The notes: generated by a model from the letters alone, not told the origin. A stretch of 37,917 nucleotides of DNA from Neoroseomonas rubea (GCF_016106015.1 NZ_JACADQ010000013.1:1-37917), one strand, 5' to 3'; numbered from the stretch's first letter, positions 1-9,700 are shown. Numbers and translations are program-made.

Positions 1-186
1 CCCGAGCCGCGGCGCGGCCCCGGCAGGCCGCGCAAGGCGGCTGCCGCGCCACAGGCGCGGCCCGTCGCCGACCCCTTCGATACCACCGATGACGGCGCGA
101 ACTGCCTGCGCTGCGGCTACCTCGTCGAGCCCGCGCGCGAACGACGCGGGCTGCTGACCTGCGCGGGATGCGACGCGACAGGCTGA
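1..186 (+). CDS. C-terminal end of a zinc-ribbon protein (partial)
   Basis: An open frame enters from the left edge in frame 1 and ends at TGA 184-186, giving the last 61 residues of a protein whose start lies outside the window. The visible part begins with a basic, proline- and alanine-rich stretch containing GRPRK, which resembles an AT-hook core. It ends with two CxxC knuckles (CLRC and CAGC) about 20 residues apart, a spacing that fits a small zinc ribbon. The frame converges on the Hsp70-like gene, with about 40 nt between the two stops. I do not recognise the family. A nucleic-acid-binding role is only an inference from the basic tract and zinc ribbon. Confidence 0.55.
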   Translation, partial: PEPRRGPGRPRKAAAAPQARPVADPFDTTDDGANCLRCGYLVEPARERRGLLTCAGCDATG

Positions 187-226
187 CTTGCGAGGGCGCA
201 GCGGCCAGGCGCCGCGGCGTGCCGCC

Positions 227-1471
227 TCAGCCCATCTCGCCCGCGATCAGCGCGAGGCCCTCCGCCACGGACACGAACTCGCCGCCGCCCGCAACGCGCG
301 CCGGCCCGAAGCGTTCCTCGAACAGCCGGCGGACGGCCGGCACCAGCGACGTGCCGCCGGTGAGGAAGACCCGGTCCACCTGCGCGGCGGCGAGCCCCGC
401 ATCGGCCAGCGCCGCATCGAGCGCGGCCGCGATCCGGGCGAGGTCCGGCGCGATCCAGCCCTCGAACGCGGCGCGCTCGATCGGCGCCTCCAGCACGAAG
501 TCGCCATGCGCGAAGCGCAGCGTCGCCACCCCGGCCCGCGACAGCGCATTCTTGGCGGCCGAGACGGCGCGGTAGAGCTCGTAGCCCGCCTCGTCCTCGA
601 TCAGGCGGATGAGGCGGCGCAGCCGCTCCGGATGCTCGGCGGTGCGCGCGACCTCGGCGATGTCGCGCAGCGTGCGCGGCGCGCGCATCAGCGACAGGTG
701 GTGCCAGCGCGCGAAGCTCGTGAACCATCCGGGCGGCACCGGCAGCGTCTTGCCCATGACCGCGTAGCTGCCGCCCTTGCCGAGCGCGGGCGAGACGACA
801 TGGTCGATGATGCGGTAGTCGAAGGCATCGCCCGCGATGCCGACGCCGGCATGGCCGAGCGGCGTGACCCGGCGTGGCGGGCCCGGGTCGAAGCGGAGGA
901 CGGAGAAGTCGCTCGTGCCGCCGCCGAAATCGGCGACCAGCACCGTCGCCGCGCGGTCGAGCCCGGCGGCGAAGCGATGGCCGGCACCGGCGGGTTCCAG
1001 CGCCAACACGACGTCCGGCATGCCGGCGGCCGCGAAGGCGGCCTGAAGCCGCCGCTCGCCGAGCCCATCGCCATCCGCGTCGCCCACGAAGCGCACCGGC
1101 CGGCCGACGACGATGCGCGCGCCGTCCAGCTCCGCACGGAAGGGCGCGAGCAACTCCCGCAGGAACAGCGCCACGAGATCCTCCAGCCGCCAAGCGCGGC
1201 CGAAGATGCGCGTCTCGGTGAAGCTGCGCTGCGCCAGGTAGCTCTTGAGCGACATGATGAGCCGGCTGCCGAGCGGATCGTCGAGATAGGCCTCGATGCC
1301 CGCGGGCCCGGCGGCGTGGCGCATCCGCCCATCGGCTCCGGACCAGAAGCAGAGCACGGAGCGGAACACCTCGCCCGTCGCGTGGCGCAGCGTCTCGCAG
1401 CCGCCATCCGGCCGCAGCATGGCGACGACGCTGTTGGTGGTGCCGAAGTCGATGCCGATGGCGGGGCGCAT
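227..1471 (-). CDS. Hsp70-family protein (YegD-like)
   Basis: This 414-residue protein opens with the actin/Hsp70 phosphate-1 motif (GIDFGTTNSVVA, residues 6-17). It also has a phosphate-2 type loop (ADFGGGTSDFSV) and a C-terminal adenosine-side motif (VFLTGGTSLVPAV). At about 414 residues it lacks most of the substrate-binding lid of DnaK (about 640) and matches short Hsp70s of the YegD type (about 450). It is probably a cytosolic ATP-dependent chaperone-like protein with unknown clients. It is the last gene of the minus-strand train that starts at narK, 66 nt downstream of the carbonic anhydrase, so it may be co-transcribed with the nitrate reductase genes. Its start is the ATG at 1469-1471. 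No strong ribosome binding site is visible, and two small hairpins lie just upstream. Confidence 0.88.
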   Translation of the reverse strand: MRPAIGIDFGTTNSVVAMLRPDGGCETLRHATGEVFRSVLCFWSGADGRMRHAAGPAGIEAYLDDPLGSRLIMSLKSYLAQRSFTETRIFGRAWRLEDLVALFLRELLAPFRAELDGARIVVGRPVRFVGDADGDGLGERRLQAAFAAAGMPDVVLALEPAGAGHRFAAGLDRAATVLVADFGGGTSDFSVLRFDPGPPRRVTPLGHAGVGIAGDAFDYRIIDHVVSPALGKGGSYAVMGKTLPVPPGWFTSFARWHHLSLMRAPRTLRDIAEVARTAEHPERLRRLIRLIEDEAGYELYRAVSAAKNALSRAGVATLRFAHGDFVLEAPIERAAFEGWIAPDLARIAAALDAALADAGLAAAQVDRVFLTGGTSLVPAVRRLFEERFGPARVAGGGEFVSVAEGLALIAGEMG

Positions 1472-1480
1472 GCGCGGGGC

Positions 1481-1508
1481 GGTCCGAAGGGACCGGGGTT
1501 CAACCCCG
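1481..1508. other. Two adjacent small hairpins between the carbonic anhydrase and Hsp70 genes
   Basis: GGTCC (1481-1485) and GGACC (1490-1494) flank a 4-nt loop. Immediately after, CGGGG (1494-1498) and CCCCG (1504-1508) flank a 5-nt loop. The two stems share position 1494. They lie within the 66-nt gap upstream of the Hsp70 start. They could weakly attenuate or process the transcript, but short GC stems are common in DNA of this composition and there is no T tract. Confidence 0.25.
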
Positions 1509-1537
1509 CGCGACGCGGTCTGGCAAGCCCGGAGGGG

Positions 1538-2302
1538 TCAGCCCGCCGCGTCGTCGCAGCGGAGCGCCGCGGCGAGGCCGATGGCGGCCGGGGTTACGCC
1601 GGCCTCGGCGAGGCCGAGCGCCGGGCGCGGCGTCGCGCCGCCATCCACCTGGAGGAACGGGCCGTCCGGTGTCTGCGCCGCCTGCAGCAGCCCCCAGCCG
1701 AAGTGGAAGTACCAGCCATGCAGCGCGAGGCGCCCCTCGCGCACGCCCTCGGCGACGAAGGGATAGGTGGCGAGGTGGCGGAGGCTTGCCAGCACCGTCG
1801 CCTGCTCGGCCCGGCGCGCGACCACGGCGCGGTCGGCGTCGGTGACGAGCCCGTCCATCTCCTCGCGCACCTCGCGCGCGATGTTCACCCAGTCGGAGAC
1901 GAATTCGAAGCGCTGGCCGCCATGATCGTGTTCCAGCAGGCAGCGCACGCCCGCGCAGAAGGAATGGCCGAGCACGATGATGTGCCGCACGCCGAGCGCC
2001 TTCACGCCGAACTCGATCGCCGAGGAGGTGCCGCGCGGGCGATGGTCCCGCTCGTATTCCGGCACCAGCGCGGCGACGTTGCGGATGACGAAGAGCTCGC
2101 CGGGCCGGGCGCCGTAGATGATGGCGGGGTCGGTGCGGCTGTCGGAGCAGGCGATCACCATCACCTCCGGCCGCTGCCCGTCGAGCAGCGCGTCGTAGAG
2201 ATCGTGGTCCTGGTCGAAATGCTGGCCGCGGAAGCGGTCGAAGCCTTCGACGAGGCGCCGCAGCGCGCCGCCCCGCGGCGGCCCGGGATCCCGGCGGGCC
2301 AT
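1538..2302 (-). CDS. Beta-class carbonic anhydrase
   Basis: This 254-residue protein interconverts CO2 and bicarbonate. The beta-class zinc site is visible: Cys52 with the Asp54/Arg56 dyad in ACSDSRTDP, then His113 and Cys116 in GHSFC. The motif usually reads GHSxCGG; here it is GHSFCAGV. There is no signal peptide, so it is expected in the cytosol. The ATG at 2300-2302 starts the protein just before the conserved helical N-terminus. The frame stays open further upstream, but that part is out-of-frame sequence of the HHE gene. It follows the HHE gene by 32 nt on the same strand, which suggests co-transcription with nar. Supplying bicarbonate or buffering the cytosol during nitrate respiration is a possible reason for the linkage and is inference. 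Confidence 0.92.
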   Translation of the reverse strand: MARRDPGPPRGGALRRLVEGFDRFRGQHFDQDHDLYDALLDGQRPEVMVIACSDSRTDPAIIYGARPGELFVIRNVAALVPEYERDHRPRGTSSAIEFGVKALGVRHIIVLGHSFCAGVRCLLEHDHGGQRFEFVSDWVNIAREVREEMDGLVTDADRAVVARRAEQATVLASLRHLATYPFVAEGVREGRLALHGWYFHFGWGLLQAAQTPDGPFLQVDGGATPRPALGLAEAGVTPAAIGLAAALRCDDAAG

Positions 2303-2334
2303 GTCAGCGCCGCCCCCGCCATGCTTCGATCCGG

Positions 2335-2859
2335 TCAGGCATAGGTCTCTCCCTGGTCGCGCCGGGCCGCCATCTCGCGGGCGATCGCGTCGCGCTCGGT
2401 GGTGTTGAGGCTGCGCCGCGCCGCGGGCAGGAGGTCCGCCTCCTCGACCGCGAGGTGGCGGCGATAGGCGGCAGCGAAGTGCAGCGCCGCCGGCAGGAAG
2501 CGCGCGGGCACCGGCTGACCCCTGGCGATGGCGAGGAGATCCGCCTGCAGCATCGCGCATTGCCGCGCAGCGGCGCGGCCTTCCGCCGCGAGCGTGCCGA
2601 CCAGGGCGGCGATGCCGTCGGGCAGGCGCGGAAACAGCGACTCCTCCTCGTCGCGCAGGTGCAGCGGCAGGTCCTTCGCCAGCCAGGCGGCCAGCGCGCG
2701 CGCCATCGCCACGCGCCCCGGCCGCGCGGGGTTGCGCGCGAAGCGTTCGAGATGCCCGAGCAGCGCGCGCTGCCGCGCATGCTCGGCGCTGAGGAAACCA
2801 AGCGGATCGGCAAGAAGCGCCGGGTCGAGGGAGCCGAACAGGGCATCCGGGCCGCCCAT
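2335..2859 (-). CDS. Hemerythrin-like HHE-domain protein
   Basis: This 174-residue, probably all-helical protein has His27, His67-x3-Glu71 and His127 with His135-x3-Glu139. That is the HHE metal-ligand pattern expected for a non-haem di-iron centre. HHE proteins bind O2 or NO, or serve in iron-sulfur repair (YtfE/RIC) or sensing. This one lacks the N-terminal ScdA domain of the repair proteins. Its ATG lies just downstream of the isomerase stop, and a strong purine-rich ribosome binding site (GAGGGAGGAGG) fills the gap, which suggests tight coupling to the nar train. An NO- or O2-buffering role during nitrate respiration is inferred from position and family. No signal peptide is visible. Confidence 0.85.
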   Translation of the reverse strand: MGGPDALFGSLDPALLADPLGFLSAEHARQRALLGHLERFARNPARPGRVAMARALAAWLAKDLPLHLRDEEESLFPRLPDGIAALVGTLAAEGRAAARQCAMLQADLLAIARGQPVPARFLPAALHFAAAYRRHLAVEEADLLPAARRSLNTTERDAIAREMAARRDQGETYA

Positions 2860-2883
2860 GGCGTGCGCCTCCTCCTCCCTCGT

Positions 2884-3729
2884 TCAATTCACCAACGGGC
2901 CGTCCGCGCGCGCCTCGCCATCGGCGCCGAGCGTGAAGCCCTCGATCGTCGCGCGCGCGGCCAGCACGGCGATGTACTGGCGAACGGCCGCCGTCCAGGC
3001 GGCGTGGCGGAGGTCGCGCACCACCTGCCGGCGCGCCTCCTCGAACTCGGCGGCGCGGCGCGGCGTGTGCTGGTGCAGGTGCACGAGGTGCATGCCGTAG
3101 CGCGTCTCGACCACCACGGGGCAGACCTGGCCGGGCTCGAGGCCGGCAAGCATGGTCTCGAACTCCGACACGCTGCTGCCGCGCTCGATGCGCCCCAGAT
3201 GGCCGGCCTCCTCGCGCGACGGGCAGTCGGAGTGCAGCCTGGCGAGTTCCGGCAGGCGGCCGGGGCAGGCGGTCAGCTCCACGAGCAGCGCCTCGGCCCT
3301 CGCACGCGCCGCCGCCCTTTCCTCCGGCACCTCGGGGTCCGCGGCGATCAGGATGTGGGAGGCGTCCCAGGCCTCGGGCGTGCCGAAGCGCTCGGGATGC
3401 GCGGCATGCCAGCGCCGTGCCGCGGCATCGTCCGGGTCAGGGATGCGGATCTCGGCGGCGAGCAGCGCGTCGATCGCGTCCTCCTCCTCGTCCTCGGCCT
3501 CCGCGTGGCCGCCGGCGCGCGCGGCGTCGAGCAGCAGGCGGCGGATGACGAGGGCGCGCGCGGCGTTCTCCCACGCGATCTCGGCGCAGGCCGCGGGGTG
3601 GTGCTGCATCTCGGCAGCGATGTCGCGCGCCGGGATGGTGGTGCCGTTCACGACGACGTCGTGCTCGGGCCAGGCGGGGTCGGCCGGCGCGGCGGGCTTC
3701 TGCGGCGGCGGCTGGAAGCGGACGGTCAT
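2884..3729 (-). CDS. Parvulin-type peptidyl-prolyl isomerase (NifM-like, nar-linked)
   Basis: This 281-residue protein has a helical N-terminal half and a parvulin domain at about residues 120-222, starting at ASHILIA and ending at YGMHLVHLHQH. A helical C-terminal tail follows. The acidic stretch near residues 78-84 is a linker. There is no signal peptide, unlike SurA or PpiD, so it should act in the cytosol. A NifM-like isomerase directly downstream of narI is also known from Pseudomonas nar operons, where it is thought to help nitrate reductase folding. The start is the ATG at 3727-3729, 5 nt after the narI stop. The Pseudomonas arrangement also has moaA, which is absent here. Confidence 0.88.
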   Translation of the reverse strand: MTVRFQPPPQKPAAPADPAWPEHDVVVNGTTIPARDIAAEMQHHPAACAEIAWENAARALVIRRLLLDAARAGGHAEAEDEEEDAIDALLAAEIRIPDPDDAAARRWHAAHPERFGTPEAWDASHILIAADPEVPEERAAARARAEALLVELTACPGRLPELARLHSDCPSREEAGHLGRIERGSSVSEFETMLAGLEPGQVCPVVVETRYGMHLVHLHQHTPRRAAEFEEARRQVVRDLRHAAWTAAVRQYIAVLAARATIEGFTLGADGEARADGPLVN

Positions 3730-3734
3730 GGGCG

Positions 3735-4490
3735 TCACTCCGCCGGCTGCGCGCCGGGGCGCGCGACGGGCCCGGGCCGGTTGGTCGCGCCGCCGCGCAC
3801 CCGGACGATCTGCCAGGAGCGGAAGAGGTACCAGACCGGCGCGGAGAAGATGTGCACGAGCCGCGTGAAGGGCGTGACGAGGAAGAGCGTCATGCCGAGC
3901 ACGAGATGCGCGTGGTAGGGGAAGTCGAGCCCGCGGATGAGGTCCGCCGCGCCCGGCTGGAAGGTGACGATCGCCTGGCTCCAGGCCGATAGCAGCAGCA
4001 TGACGCCGCCGTCGCGATGCCCGAAGGAGAAGGGCAGCGTGACGAGGCCGAGGCAGAGCTGCACCCAGAGCAGCAGCAGGATGAAGGTGTCCGCGTAGGT
4101 CGAGGTGCGGCGGATGCGGTCGTCGTACAGGCGGCGATGGAGCAGCATCGTGAGCCCGACGAAGCACACCGCGCCGGCGATGCCGCCGGCGATGATCGCG
4201 ACGCGCTGCTTCGTCGCCGGGTCGATCAGCCATTCATAGGCCCAGTGCGGCGTCAGCAGTCCGACGAAATGGCCGAAGAAAAGGAACAGGATGCCGAAGT
4301 GAAACAGGTTGCTGCCCCAGCGAAGCTGCTTCGCCCGCAGCATCTGCGAGGAGCCCGACCGCCAAGTGTACTGGTCCCGGTCGAAGCGGATGAGCGAGCC
4401 GATCACGAACACGCCCATGCAGATGTAGGGGTAGATGCCGAAGAGGAAGCCGTGGAGGTAGTCGGTGAAAGCGTCCCAGATGGCGAACAT
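3735..4490 (-). CDS. narI: Respiratory nitrate reductase gamma subunit
   Basis: This 251-residue membrane cytochrome b oxidises quinol and passes electrons to NarH. It has five predicted membrane segments. The two haem b groups can be assigned by spacing: His64 and His74 are 10 apart, and His195 and His213 are 18 apart, matching the spacing of Escherichia coli ligands 56/66 and 187/205. The C-terminal 25 residues are proline- and arginine-rich and cytoplasmic. It starts at ATG 4488-4490, 12 nt after narJ, and ends 5 nt before the isomerase start, so it is clearly within the operon. Confidence 0.97.
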   Translation of the reverse strand: MFAIWDAFTDYLHGFLFGIYPYICMGVFVIGSLIRFDRDQYTWRSGSSQMLRAKQLRWGSNLFHFGILFLFFGHFVGLLTPHWAYEWLIDPATKQRVAIIAGGIAGAVCFVGLTMLLHRRLYDDRIRRTSTYADTFILLLLWVQLCLGLVTLPFSFGHRDGGVMLLLSAWSQAIVTFQPGAADLIRGLDFPYHAHLVLGMTLFLVTPFTRLVHIFSAPVWYLFRSWQIVRVRGGATNRPGPVARPGAQPAE

Positions 4491-4502
4491 CTCCGCTCTC
4501 CT

Positions 4503-5213
4503 TCAGCGGGCGGTGGCGGAAGGCCCGCGGAAATGTCGCAGGCGCTGGATCATGGCGGCGACCTTGGCGCGGGCGCCTTCCTTGTCGGGGTCCGATTCCG
4601 GGCCGAAGACGACGGGCTCGGACTCGTAGGCCGCGTCGAGCTCGGCGAATTCCTCGGCGTCCGTCCGCTCCTGCTCCTGCGTCGGCGCCTGGGCGGGCGT
4701 CGCGCCGATCTCGGCGAGCGTCGCGGCGAGGATGACGGCGTAGAGCCGCGCCTCGGCGCTGCCGCGGCCGAGCAGCCGCGCATGCAGCGCGTCGAGGATC
4801 GGCGCGCAATGCGTGAGCAGGTTGCCGGCGACGTCCTCGGGTGCCACCGCGCAGAATTCGAGGAAGAGCGGCAGGAAGTCCGGCAGCTCCCGCGCATCGA
4901 GCGCGTAGCCGGCCTGCTCGTACACCTGCGCGAGCTCGATCATGGCGGGGCCGCGGTTGCGGGTGTCGCCATGGACGTGCTCGAACAGGTGCAGGGAGGT
5001 GCCGCGGCCGCGCTCGAAGAGGCGCACATAGGCTTCCTCCCGATCCAGCCCGTCGCCCTGCGCCAGGCGGCGCGGCAGGCGCAGCAGGCGGGGAACGAGG
5101 TTGGCGCGGAAGCCGGCGCCGGGAATGGCCGCCGCGATGTCGGGCAGGTCCGCGCGCAGATCCGCATCCGGGTAGCGGAGCAGGCGCGAGAGGATGGCGA
5201 GGCGCTTGTTCAC
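4503..5213 (-). CDS. narJ: Nitrate reductase molybdenum cofactor assembly chaperone
   Basis: This 236-residue soluble, mostly helical protein belongs to the TorD/NarJ chaperone superfamily. It binds the NarG N-terminus and controls cofactor insertion and membrane attachment. The N-terminus (LSRLLRYPD) and the central segment LHLFEHVHGDTRNRGPAM are the recognisable NarJ signatures. It begins with GTG at 5211-5213, and its start overlaps the narH stop by 4 nt, which indicates translational coupling. The C-terminal third is acidic and variable, as is usual for the family. Confidence 0.96.
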   Translation of the reverse strand: MNKRLAILSRLLRYPDADLRADLPDIAAAIPGAGFRANLVPRLLRLPRRLAQGDGLDREEAYVRLFERGRGTSLHLFEHVHGDTRNRGPAMIELAQVYEQAGYALDARELPDFLPLFLEFCAVAPEDVAGNLLTHCAPILDALHARLLGRGSAEARLYAVILAATLAEIGATPAQAPTQEQERTDAEEFAELDAAYESEPVVFGPESDPDKEGARAKVAAMIQRLRHFRGPSATAR

Positions 5214-6775
5214 TTCGCAGGCTCCTGCTGCTGGGCGGCTTCATGCGCCTCGCGGATGCGGGGCGGCGCCATGCGCCCGGCCGAGGGGCCGGAGGCGCTG
5301 AACAGGTTGCCGACGGTGCGCCCGTCGTAGCAGCCCTGGCCGAAGCTGAAGCCGCAGGACGACTTCAGGTCGAAGGCGTTCTCCGCGTATTCGCGATGCG
5401 TGGTCGGGATGACGTAGCGGTCCTCGTAGTTCGCGATCGCCAGCGTCTGGTACATGTCGTCCACCTGTGCGCGGGTCAGGCCGACCTTCGCCAGGATCTC
5501 CGCGTCGTCGCGGTTCTCCACCGTACGGGCCCGCATGTGCATGCGCATCGCCATCAGGCGCTGGAGCGCCAGCACGACCGGCGCCTCCGCCCCCGCCGTC
5601 AGCAGGTTGGCGAGGTACTTCACCGGGATGCGCAGGCTCTCGATGTCCGGCAGTCCGTCCTTCCAGCCGACATGGCCGGCTTCCACTGCGGACTGCACGG
5701 GGGAGAGCGGGGGGACGTACCAGACCATCGGCAGCGTGCGGTATTCGGGATGCAGCGGGAAGGCGATCTGCCAGTCGATGCACATCTTGTAGGTGGGGCT
5801 GTTGCGCGCGGCCTCGAGCCAGGCTTCCGGCACGCCGTCGCGGCGCGCCTGCTCGATCACCTGCGGGTCGGAGGGATCGAGGAAGATGTCCAGCTGCTTG
5901 CGGTAGAGCTGCTGCTCGTTCTCCGCACTCGCCGCTTCCGCGATGCGGTCGGCGTCGTAGAGCAGCACGCCGAGGTAGCGGATGCGGCCGACACAGGTCT
6001 CGGAGCACACGGTCGGCTCGCCCGCCTCGATGCGCGGGTAGCAGAAGATGCACTTCTCGGCCTTACCCGACTGCCAGTTGTAGTAGATTTTCTTGTAGGG
6101 GCAGGCGGAGACGCACATGCGCCAGCCGCGGCACTTCTCCTGGTCGATCAGGACGATGCCGTCCTCCTCCCGCTTGTAGATCGACCCCGACGGGCAGGAG
6201 GCGACGCAGGCCGGGTTGAGGCAGTGCTCGCACAGTCGCGGCAGGTAGAACATGAAGGTCTTCTCGAACTGCCCGTACATCTCCTTCTGGATGCCGTCGA
6301 AGTTGCGGTCCTTGGAGCGCTTGCGGAACTCCGTGCCCAGGATCTCCTCCCAGTTCGGGCCCCACTTGATCTCCATCCGCTCCCCGGTGATGAGCGAGAC
6401 GGGGCGCGCGACGGGCATCGTCACGCTTTCCGGCGCGGTCTGCAGGTGCGTGTAGTCGAAGGTGAAGGGCTCGTAGTAGTCGTCAATCTCCGGCAGGTTC
6501 GGATTGGCGAAGATGTTGGCGAGGATGCGCCACTTCGCCCCGATGCGCGGCTGGATGGAGCCGTTGCGCTTGCGCGTCCAGCCGCCCTTCCACTTGTCCT
6601 GGTTCTCCCAGTCCTTCGGGTAGCCGATGCCGGGCTTGGTCTCGACATTGTTGAACCAGGCGTATTCGACGCCCTCGCGGCTGGTCCACACCTGCTTGCA
6701 GGTGACCGAGCAGGTGTGACAGCCGATGCACTTGTCGAGGTTGAGCACCATCGCGATCTGTGCGCGGATCTTCAT
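5210..6775 (-). CDS. narH: Respiratory nitrate reductase beta subunit
   Basis: This 521-residue iron-sulfur subunit carries electrons from NarI haem to NarG. It has four cysteine clusters: CIGCHTCSVTC at 16-26, CEHCLNPACVASC, CRGWRMCVSAC, and CIFC with a distal CSETC. In the third cluster a tryptophan replaces one cysteine, the known change that gives a [3Fe-4S] centre in NarH. The start chosen is the ATG at 6773-6775, which begins at the conserved KIRAQIAMVLNLDKC; longer in-frame readings add only non-conserved residues. It is 5 nt downstream of narG and overlaps narJ. Confidence 0.97.
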   Translation of the reverse strand: MKIRAQIAMVLNLDKCIGCHTCSVTCKQVWTSREGVEYAWFNNVETKPGIGYPKDWENQDKWKGGWTRKRNGSIQPRIGAKWRILANIFANPNLPEIDDYYEPFTFDYTHLQTAPESVTMPVARPVSLITGERMEIKWGPNWEEILGTEFRKRSKDRNFDGIQKEMYGQFEKTFMFYLPRLCEHCLNPACVASCPSGSIYKREEDGIVLIDQEKCRGWRMCVSACPYKKIYYNWQSGKAEKCIFCYPRIEAGEPTVCSETCVGRIRYLGVLLYDADRIAEAASAENEQQLYRKQLDIFLDPSDPQVIEQARRDGVPEAWLEAARNSPTYKMCIDWQIAFPLHPEYRTLPMVWYVPPLSPVQSAVEAGHVGWKDGLPDIESLRIPVKYLANLLTAGAEAPVVLALQRLMAMRMHMRARTVENRDDAEILAKVGLTRAQVDDMYQTLAIANYEDRYVIPTTHREYAENAFDLKSSCGFSFGQGCYDGRTVGNLFSASGPSAGRMAPPRIREAHEAAQQQEPAK

Positions 6776-6780
6776 GGCCG

Positions 6781-9700
6781 TTACTCCGCCGCCTTGAGGT
6801 CTGCTGCCTGGGGTGTCACGCGCGGGCCGTCGAGCCATTCGACATTCGCCATCTTCCTGACGATGACGAACTCGTCGCGGTTGGTGCCGATCGTGCCGTA
6901 GTAGTTGAAGCCGTAGGCGAGCTGCGCGTAGCCGCCGATCATGTGCGTCGGCTTGATCGTGGCGCGGGTGACCGAGTTGTGGATGCCGCCGCGGGCATGC
7001 GTGATCTCGCTGCCCGGCACGTTCACGATCTTCTCCTGCGCGTGGTACATCATGATCATCCCCTTCGGGACGCGCTGGGAGACGACGGCGCGGGCGCAGA
7101 GCGCGCCGTTGACGTTGAAGGCCTCCACCCAGTCATTGTCCTCGATGCCCATGGTCGCGGCGTCGATCTCGCTGAGCCAGACGATCGGCCCGCCGCGCGA
7201 GAGCGTCAGCATCAGCAGGTTGTCCGTGTAGACGCTGTGGATGCCCCACTTCTGGTGCGGCGTGATGAAGTTGAGCGCGATCTCCGTGTTTCCGTTCGGC
7301 TTCACGCCGTGCATCGGGCCGTGCGCGCGCAGGTCCACCGGCGGGCGATACAGGCAGAGCGCCTCCCCGAAGGCGAGCATCCAGGGATGGTCCTGATACA
7401 GCTGCTGTCGCCCGGTGAGCGTGCGCCAGGGGATCAGCTCATGCACGTTGGTGTAGCCGGCGTTGTAGCAGACCTCCTCGCTCTCCAGCCCCGACCAGAT
7501 GGGGGAGGAGATGATCTTGCGGGGTTGCGCCTGCACGTCGCGGAAGCGGATGGCCTCGTGCTCCTTCGGCGTCGCGAGATGCGTGTGGTCGCGCCCGGTG
7601 GCCCTGCCCAGCGCCGCCCATGCCTTCACCGCGACATGGCCGTTGGTCTCGGGGGCCAGGTGCATCAGCGTCTCGCAGGCGTCGATGTCGGATTCCATCC
7701 GCGCGAGCTTGCCCTCGACGCCCGGCACCTCGACCTCGCCATTGAGGTGGCGAAGGAACTCCACCTCGTGCTCCGTCTTCCAGGCGATGCCCTTGCCGTT
7801 GTTGCCGAGCCTGTCCATCAGCGGCCCGAGCGCGGTGAAGCGCGCATGGGTGTTCGGATAGTCGCGCTCGACGACGGTGACGGCGGGCATGGTCTTGCCG
7901 GGGATGGGTTCGACCTCGCCCTTCTTCCAGTCACGCACCTGGTGCGTCTGGCCGAGCTCGGCCGGGCTGTCATGCATCAGCGGCGTCAGGACCGTGTCGC
8001 GTTCGCGGCCGAGATGCCCCTCGCACATCGCGGAGAACCGCTTCGCGATACCTCGGAAAATCGCCCAGTCGGTGCGGCTTTCCCAGGCCGGATCCACCGC
8101 CGCCGAAAGCGGGTGGATGAAGGGATGCATGTCGGAAGTGTTGAGGTCGTGCTTCTCGTACCAGGTGGCCGTCGGCAGCACGATGTCGGAGTACATGCAG
8201 GTCGTGCTCATGCGGAAGTCGAGCGTCACCAGCAGGTCGAGCTTCCCCTTCGGCGCCTCGTCGTGCCAGGCAGCTTCCTCAGGCTTCGCCGCCCCCTGCT
8301 CGCCCAGGTCCTTGCCCTGCACACCGTGCTGCGTGCCGAGCAGGTGCTTGAGGAAATACTCGTGCCCCTTGCCCGAGGACCCCAGCAGGTTCGACCGCCA
8401 GACGAACAGGTTGCGCGGCCAGTTTGCCGGATGGTCGGGGTCCTGGCAGGACATCTCGAGCGTGCCGGACTTGAGCGACTGGGCGACGTATTGCGGCACG
8501 GGCATGCCGGCCGCCTCGGCTTCCGCGGCGATCCCCAGCGGATTGCGCACGAGCTGCGGCGCGGAGGGCAGCCAGCCCATCCGTTCGGCGCGGATGTTGA
8601 AGTCGATCAGCGCGCCGCTCATCGCCTTGGGCGCGGTCGGCGAGAGCAGGTCCTTCACCTGCACCGTCTCGTAGCGCCACTGGTCGGTATGCGCGTACCA
8701 GAAGGACGTGCTGTTCTGCTGGCGCGGTGGCCGCGCCCAGTCGGTCGCGAAGGCGACGGGGATCCAGCCCGATTGCGGGCGCAGCTTCTCCTGCCCCACG
8801 TAATGCGCCCAGCCGCCGCCCGACTGGCCGATGCAGCCGCACATCACCAGCAGGTTGATGATGCCGCGGTAGTTCATGTCCGAGTGGTACCAGTGGTTCA
8901 ACGCCGCCCCGAGGATGACCATCGACTTGCCGCGCGTCTTCTCGGCGTTGTCGGCGAATTCGCGCGCGACGGTGATGATCTGCTGGCGCGGCACGCCGCA
9001 CACGGCCTCCGCCCAGGCGGGCGTGTAGGGGGCCATGGCGTCGTAGTCCGCCGTGCCCGTCACGCCGTAGTTGGCCAGGAACAGGTCGTAGACCGTCGCG
9101 ACCTTCGCGGTGCTGCCATCGGCGAGGGCGACGGTTGTGAAGGGCACCTCATGCGTGACGGTGTCGCCGAGGCTGGTCGGGTTGAAGAATTCGACCGCGC
9201 CGTCGCCGAAATAGGGGAAGGTGACGGGCGCGGTGGCGGCACCGGCCAGCGTCAGGCGCGGCGTCACCTCGGCACCCGACTTCGCGTCGCGGCCCTCGAG
9301 GTTCCACTTGCCCTGCTCGCCCCAGCGGAAACCGATCGAGCCCGTGGGCACATAGGCCGCGCCGGTCGCGTCGTCGATCGCGACGGTCTTCCAGTCGGGG
9401 TTGTTCGCCTCCCCGGCATTGTCCGCGAGATCCGATGCGCGCAGCTGCCGGTCGGGCACCAGGCGCCCGTCCTTCTCCGTCAGCATCACGAGCATCGGCA
9501 TGTCGGAGTATCGGCGGCAATAGTCGAGGAAGTAGTCGCCGCGCCCCTTCGCGTGCCATTCGGACAGGATCACATGGCCCATGGCCAGCGCGAGGGCGGC
9601 ATCCGTGCCCTGCTTCGGGTGCAGCCACAGATCGGCGAATTTCGAGGCTTCGGAGTAGTCCGGCGTGACGGTCACGACCTTGGTGCCGCGGTAGCGCGCC

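Noticed and set aside
1495-1507. GGGGTTCAACCCC resembling a tRNA T-arm
   Set aside because: No acceptor stem, D-arm or anticodon arm can be found around it; it is a short hairpin only.
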